8,739 bases of DNA, from contig JACQHA010000056.1 of NCBI GenBank assembly GCA_016199255.1, forward strand, positions 1 to 8,739, given 5' to 3'. Source of the stretch: Deinococcus sp. Its GTDB lineage: Bacteria; Deinococcota; Deinococci; JACQHA01. The notes beneath the pieces were generated by a model, which was not told where the DNA came from, searched no databases, and was given only the letters and a program-made list of their open reading frames with translations. Positions within the stretch are counted from its first letter, which is position 1, and every line of letters starts with the position of its first letter. Position numbers and translations under genes: made by a program. This document shows, one piece after another, positions 5,847 through 8,739 of this stretch.

Positions 5847-6744
5847 ACCCTTTCTGTGGCGGCTGGCTGGGTGGACACAACACGGTCAGGGCTTGCTGGG
5901 CGACGGTGATAGTCACTGGCGTGCGGCACACCGGCTCGCCGTCGGCGTAGATCCACATGGGCCGGGAGGTCTGGATATGCAGCTGCCGGGTGCGGCGGGT
6001 TTCCACAAAGGGCAGCGCCAGGTGGGTCCCGGAGAAGATACGAGGAAAATACCAGAGCACTGTGGGCTTGGGTATGTCGCGCACCATGCAGATGTCCAGT
6101 AGCCCGTCGTCCCAGAGCGCCTGCGGGGTGATCTTCATGCCGCCGCCATAAGTCGTGGTGTTCCCGGCGGCCGCCAGAAGGATCGGGCCGGCTAGTGTCC
6201 CGAAGTCTCCCTCTAGTTGCACCATCGGGCTGCGGTACCGGAATAGGGTCATGAGCATTGCGCAGATGTAGGCCGCGGTCCCTGAGAAGGGCACCACCCC
6301 CTGGTGCGCCAGATGCGCTGCCTCTGAATCGAAGCCCATGCAAGCTACTGTGCAGAAGTAGCGCTCCCCGATTTTTCCCAGGTCGATTCTTCGCTTGGTT
6401 CCCTCCACCAGCGTAGTAATCACACTCTCCAGATCTTGGGGAATCCCCAACACCCTGGCCAGGTCGTTTCCCCGGCCGCAGGGCGCGATGCCTAGCGCGG
6501 CCGGAGAGGTTGCTAGCGCCCCTGCCACTTCATGTACCGTGCCGTCGCCACCGCAGACGGTGATCCGCCGGCACCCCTCTGCCAGGGCCTGGGCAGCCAG
6601 GCGCCTCCCGTCGCCTGGTGCTGTGGTGAAAACCAGGTCGGCTTGGACGCCCCGCTGCGCTAGCCGGCGCGCTACCTCGCTGCCCACCGCCTGGCCCCGG
6701 CCGCCACTGGAGACTGGATTGGCAATGATCAGCATTTCCGGCAT
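5845..6744 (-). CDS. Diacylglycerol-kinase-family lipid kinase (YegS/BmrU/DgkB type), 299 residues
   Basis: The protein has the DAGK catalytic domain, which phosphorylates a lipid hydroxyl such as diacylglycerol using ATP at the inner face of the membrane. Motifs from the chosen start: IIANPVSSGGRG (about 6-17), the nucleotide-binding GGDGTVHEV (65-73), GIAPCGRGNDLARVLGIP (about 85-102), then DLGKIGERYFCTVACMGFDSEA and AAAGNTTTYGGGMKITPQALWDDGLLDI in the C-terminal lobe, with IYADGEP near the end. Length is standard. ATG 6744 has AAGGAA six bases upstream. An in-frame ATG at 6759 would add five residues with only a close AGG, so I prefer 6744. The actual lipid substrate cannot be read. The pairing with a LarA-like protein and a carrier is unusual, and it may simply share the operon. 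The stop overlaps the ribosome site of the next gene. Confidence 0.88.
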   Translation of the reverse strand: MPEMLIIANPVSSGGRGQAVGSEVARRLAQRGVQADLVFTTAPGDGRRLAAQALAEGCRRITVCGGDGTVHEVAGALATSPAALGIAPCGRGNDLARVLGIPQDLESVITTLVEGTKRRIDLGKIGERYFCTVACMGFDSEAAHLAHQGVVPFSGTAAYICAMLMTLFRYRSPMVQLEGDFGTLAGPILLAAAGNTTTYGGGMKITPQALWDDGLLDICMVRDIPKPTVLWYFPRIFSGTHLALPFVETRRTRQLHIQTSRPMWIYADGEPVCRTPVTITVAQQALTVLCPPSQPPQKG

Positions 6745-6750
6745 GGGGGC

Positions 6751-6756
6751 TTCCTT
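6751..6756 (-). promoter_or_regulatory. Ribosome binding site favouring the shorter start of the lipid kinase
   Basis: AAGGAA lies six bases before ATG 6744. It is inside the longer reading frame from ATG 6759, so use of this site implies the shorter protein. Confidence 0.5.
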
Positions 6757-6771
6757 CATTACCTGGCGATT

Positions 6772-6792
6772 GGCACAATATGAAATGGTGCC
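6772..6792. repeat. Inverted repeat between the LarA-like and lipid kinase genes
   Basis: GGCAC (6772-6776) and GTGCC (6788-6792) are complementary around an 11-base AT-rich spacer in the short intergenic gap. There is no T-tract, so it is not a standard terminator. It could be an mRNA-processing or minor regulatory hairpin, or chance. Confidence 0.28.
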
Positions 6793-6801
6793 GAGGCCTA
6801 G

Positions 6802-8349
6802 TTACTGCACTTCCACGTACATGAAGGGCGGGATGCTGAGGCCCACCACCTCGTTCCCGCCGGTGAGCTCCTGAGCCCAGCTCAGGGCGTGTGGCATATT
6901 GGGCGACCAGTCCACTCCCAGCCGCTTGGCAATTCGGTCGCTCTTGGGGCCGACCAGAATGACCTTGGATAAATACTTCAAGGGATAGGTAGCCCAGTAC
7001 CACACCGTAAAAGGATGGAAGCCGTGGTGGGCGAAGCGGTGGCGGTAACAGTCGATCAGATAGGGGTCGGAGGCAAATTTCTCTTGAAAGTTGGCTTGCA
7101 TCTGGAAAGGGTCAGCAGTCTCAGGCAGTACTTCGTCGTAAAACCTCTGATAGGCCACATGATATTCGGGGTGAAAGACCTCAAATACGGGGTTGAGGAT
7201 AATCACCACTCCCCCTGGCTTCACCAGAGGCCGCTGGTAGAACCAGTTAAACACATACCCCAGCACATCGCTGACGACCAGCACCGGGTTAATGCGCGCT
7301 CCCACCGCATAGGGACTGAGGTCGGGCAGGCCAAAGACCAAGGTGTCAAACTGCCTGGGCACTTTAACCGTCAGCTGGGAATTGACTGCCTGGAGAGTTC
7401 TGGGATGTACCTCATCAATGGCCCCGGCGTTGATTTCTATGGGCTGGTATACGCTGCGAATGCTCTTAAAGGCCCGGGATCTCCACGATTCGCTCAGCAG
7501 CCCCAGGAAGGGCGGGGTGAGGAACTTCAAAGCTCTTTCCAGCGGGTTGCAGCTCCGGTCTGGTTGGCTCAAGTACCTCAAGTAGGTGGGATAGGTGGCG
7601 CCGTTCATGGGTGCTTCCAGCACCATGATCCGGCAGTGTTTCTGGACCACCCGGCTCATTCGCTCTATGGAAGCGTGCATGTTGGAATTCCGGGGCTGCA
7701 TCACATGCGGATTATGAGCCGTCATCTGGGGAGAATGGTGGTGGGCGATGGATTTATACGTTCCCAGGCCTACTGCTACTGATTTGTGCCCGCCATTGAG
7801 GGGGATCTGGATGGCGTCGACGTAGATGAGCAGGTCGCACTCCACCACCGCTTTGCTCACCTGGACGATTTCCCCGGCCTCAGTTTCTCCCAGGGTGACA
7901 ATGTTCGCCGCGTCTTCGGCGTCGAAGTTTTCCAGCTGCCGGGGGTAGAACTGGCGCATGATCCTGTCCCCCACCATGTAGGCCAGCTCCTGCTCTTTCA
8001 TCTTGCGGTGCAGCGCCACGGCACAGAGCAGGCGGATGTTTTGCTGAGCGACGCCATAGGAGTAGAGCAGGGGGAGCAAGGTTTCAATGATGACCTGGCG
8101 GATGTCTGGCCTCTTCGTAGCAGGAAAGGGCTGGCAGTTATCGTCAAACACAATTAAGACCCGGGAGCGGCTGTTGACCAGCTCCCGGAGAGGAGGCATT
8201 CCCAGCGGGTTCTCGAAGGCCTTGATGACCGCCGGTGGTAGGTTGGCTGGAGAGATGCCCGGCAGCGGAGGAGGAGGATAATACACTTCCGCGCCGCCGG
8301 GCAAATTGACGTTGAGCAAGCTATTGCCAGAGTAGGTGAGATACTTCAT
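6802..8349 (-). CDS. LarA-like nickel-pincer racemase/epimerase homologue (lactate racemase N-terminal domain), long form, 515 residues
   Basis: LarA enzymes invert the alpha-carbon of hydroxy-acids with a nickel-pincer nucleotide bound to a lysine. Matches here: a DD-N-QPFPATKRPDI segment (69-83, the 'D-TRPTP' region), VALHR with H114 (the catalytic His region, H108 in Lactiplantibacillus LarA), GGHKSV with K189 (cofactor lysine region, K184), and SIAHHHSPQ with H203-H205 (nickel His region, H200). Just before the lysine the usual EPH-FAG-SGG is replaced by DAIQIPLNGG, so the second catalytic His appears to be missing or shifted. The protein is about 90 residues longer than LarA (about 425), with an aromatic/His-rich C-terminal part (390-455, many Y, F, H). 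No larB, larC or larE cofactor genes are in the window. ATG 8349 has GAGAGG only two bases away and lies 8 bp after the dehydrogenase stop, suggesting coupling. The family is fairly sure; the substrate is unknown. Confidence 0.82.
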   Translation of the reverse strand: MKYLTYSGNSLLNVNLPGGAEVYYPPPPLPGISPANLPPAVIKAFENPLGMPPLRELVNSRSRVLIVFDDNCQPFPATKRPDIRQVIIETLLPLLYSYGVAQQNIRLLCAVALHRKMKEQELAYMVGDRIMRQFYPRQLENFDAEDAANIVTLGETEAGEIVQVSKAVVECDLLIYVDAIQIPLNGGHKSVAVGLGTYKSIAHHHSPQMTAHNPHVMQPRNSNMHASIERMSRVVQKHCRIMVLEAPMNGATYPTYLRYLSQPDRSCNPLERALKFLTPPFLGLLSESWRSRAFKSIRSVYQPIEINAGAIDEVHPRTLQAVNSQLTVKVPRQFDTLVFGLPDLSPYAVGARINPVLVVSDVLGYVFNWFYQRPLVKPGGVVIILNPVFEVFHPEYHVAYQRFYDEVLPETADPFQMQANFQEKFASDPYLIDCYRHRFAHHGFHPFTVWYWATYPLKYLSKVILVGPKSDRIAKRLGVDWSPNMPHALSWAQELTGGNEVVGLSIPPFMYVEVQ

Positions 8350-8357
8350 ATCCTCTC

Positions 8358-8739
8358 TTATAGAGCCTGGGCTGGATCGAACTCGAACACCGTCTTCACC
8401 GATTGGGAGCGCCCGGCATGCATGGCGTCGGCAATCGCCCGGCGGTAGTCACTTAAGGGAAACCGGGCACTCACTAACCGCCTGAGCCTCCTCCCGCTCT
8501 GTTCCAGAAGCCGGATCGCCAGCTGGAAGGTGCGGAGGCGCTCTCCCTGGTAGGTTTCTGTCCCATAGGTGTAGGCCCCCTGCACCTTGAGCTCCTTGTG
8601 CCAGAGGGCGGTCCAGTCTACCCCGCTGGGCATGGCCGGCATGCCCACCACCATCACCCTGCCCCGGGCTCTGGTGAACCGGAGCGCGTCGTCCAGCGAA
8701 GTGGCTGATCCCACGCAATCGAAGGTCACGTCGCAGCCG
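8358..8739 (-). CDS. Medium-chain (zinc-type) alcohol/polyol dehydrogenase, C-terminal part
   Basis: About 126 residues of the C-terminus are visible; the rest lies beyond the right edge. GCDVTFDCVGSATSLDDALRFTRARGRVMVVGMP is the second half of the Rossmann NAD(P)-binding domain of medium-chain dehydrogenases. The usual text is 'DVVFDCVGxxxTLxxALxxxRPGGRVVVVG'. KELKVQGAYTYG, with the following LLEQSGRRLRRLVSARFPLSDYRRAIADA, is the typical C-terminal return to the catalytic domain, seen in threonine, sorbitol and related dehydrogenases. The catalytic zinc ligands are out of view, so zinc dependence and substrate are not shown. It precedes the LarA-like gene by 8 bp and the two are surely co-transcribed. 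A joint role in hydroxy-acid or polyol conversion is inference. Confidence 0.85.
   Translation of the reverse strand, partial: GCDVTFDCVGSATSLDDALRFTRARGRVMVVGMPAMPSGVDWTALWHKELKVQGAYTYGTETYQGERLRTFQLAIRLLEQSGRRLRRLVSARFPLSDYRRAIADAMHAGRSQSVKTVFEFDPAQAL

Noticed and set aside
5744..6343. Minus-strand 199-residue open frame overlapping the lipid kinase and carrier
   Set aside because: Composition rich in Arg, Pro, Gly and His is typical of an out-of-frame reading of GC-rich genes; it overlaps two well-supported genes in the true frames.
7015..7782. A 255-residue open frame on the plus strand opposite the LarA-like gene
   Set aside because: It is a shadow of a strong coding region with clear LarA-family motifs on the other strand, and has no recognisable domain of its own.

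Overview
The window is GC-rich and carries bacterial metabolic genes. No gene in it identifies a taxon. The TnpB subtype, the AmmeMemoRadiSam-type radical SAM enzyme and the general gene style would fit a Chloroflexota-like bacterium, but this is a low-confidence impression. There is no rRNA, tRNA or CRISPR array.

Left part (1-1188, minus strand): the start of a sugar-type ABC transport operon. The first gene, for an extracellular solute-binding protein, is broken. Its N-terminal 92 codons and C-terminal 185 codons lie in different frames, and roughly 140-150 central residues expected for the family are absent. The junction lies on a perfect 9-bp inverted repeat. An inner-membrane permease gene follows and leaves the window at base 1.

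Middle left (about 1201-2513, plus strand): a solitary tnpB element of the IS200/IS605 (IS1341-like) type, without tnpA. TnpB keeps all three RuvC acidic residues and its zinc ribbon. Bulged hairpins lie on both sides, and a run of hairpins overlapping the 3' end of tnpB looks like an omega RNA (reRNA) scaffold. The element sits between a radical SAM gene and the binding-protein gene, within a few bases of each, so it probably cut a tight minus-strand gene pair apart.

Middle (2513-4852): amrS-like radical SAM gene (minus), a 130-bp divergent promoter region, a COG1926-type phosphoribosyltransferase gene (plus), and a convergent PadR-like regulator gene (minus).

Right part (4930-8739, minus strand): a tightly packed run of a medium-chain zinc-type dehydrogenase (partial), a long LarA-like nickel-pincer racemase/epimerase homologue, a diacylglycerol-kinase-family lipid kinase and an AEC-family carrier. 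Gaps are 8, about 57 and 12 bp. A plausible reading is import and stereochemical conversion plus oxidation of a hydroxy-acid or sugar-acid. The substrate cannot be read from sequence. This cluster and the tnpB/omega-RNA locus are the best candidates for something new here.
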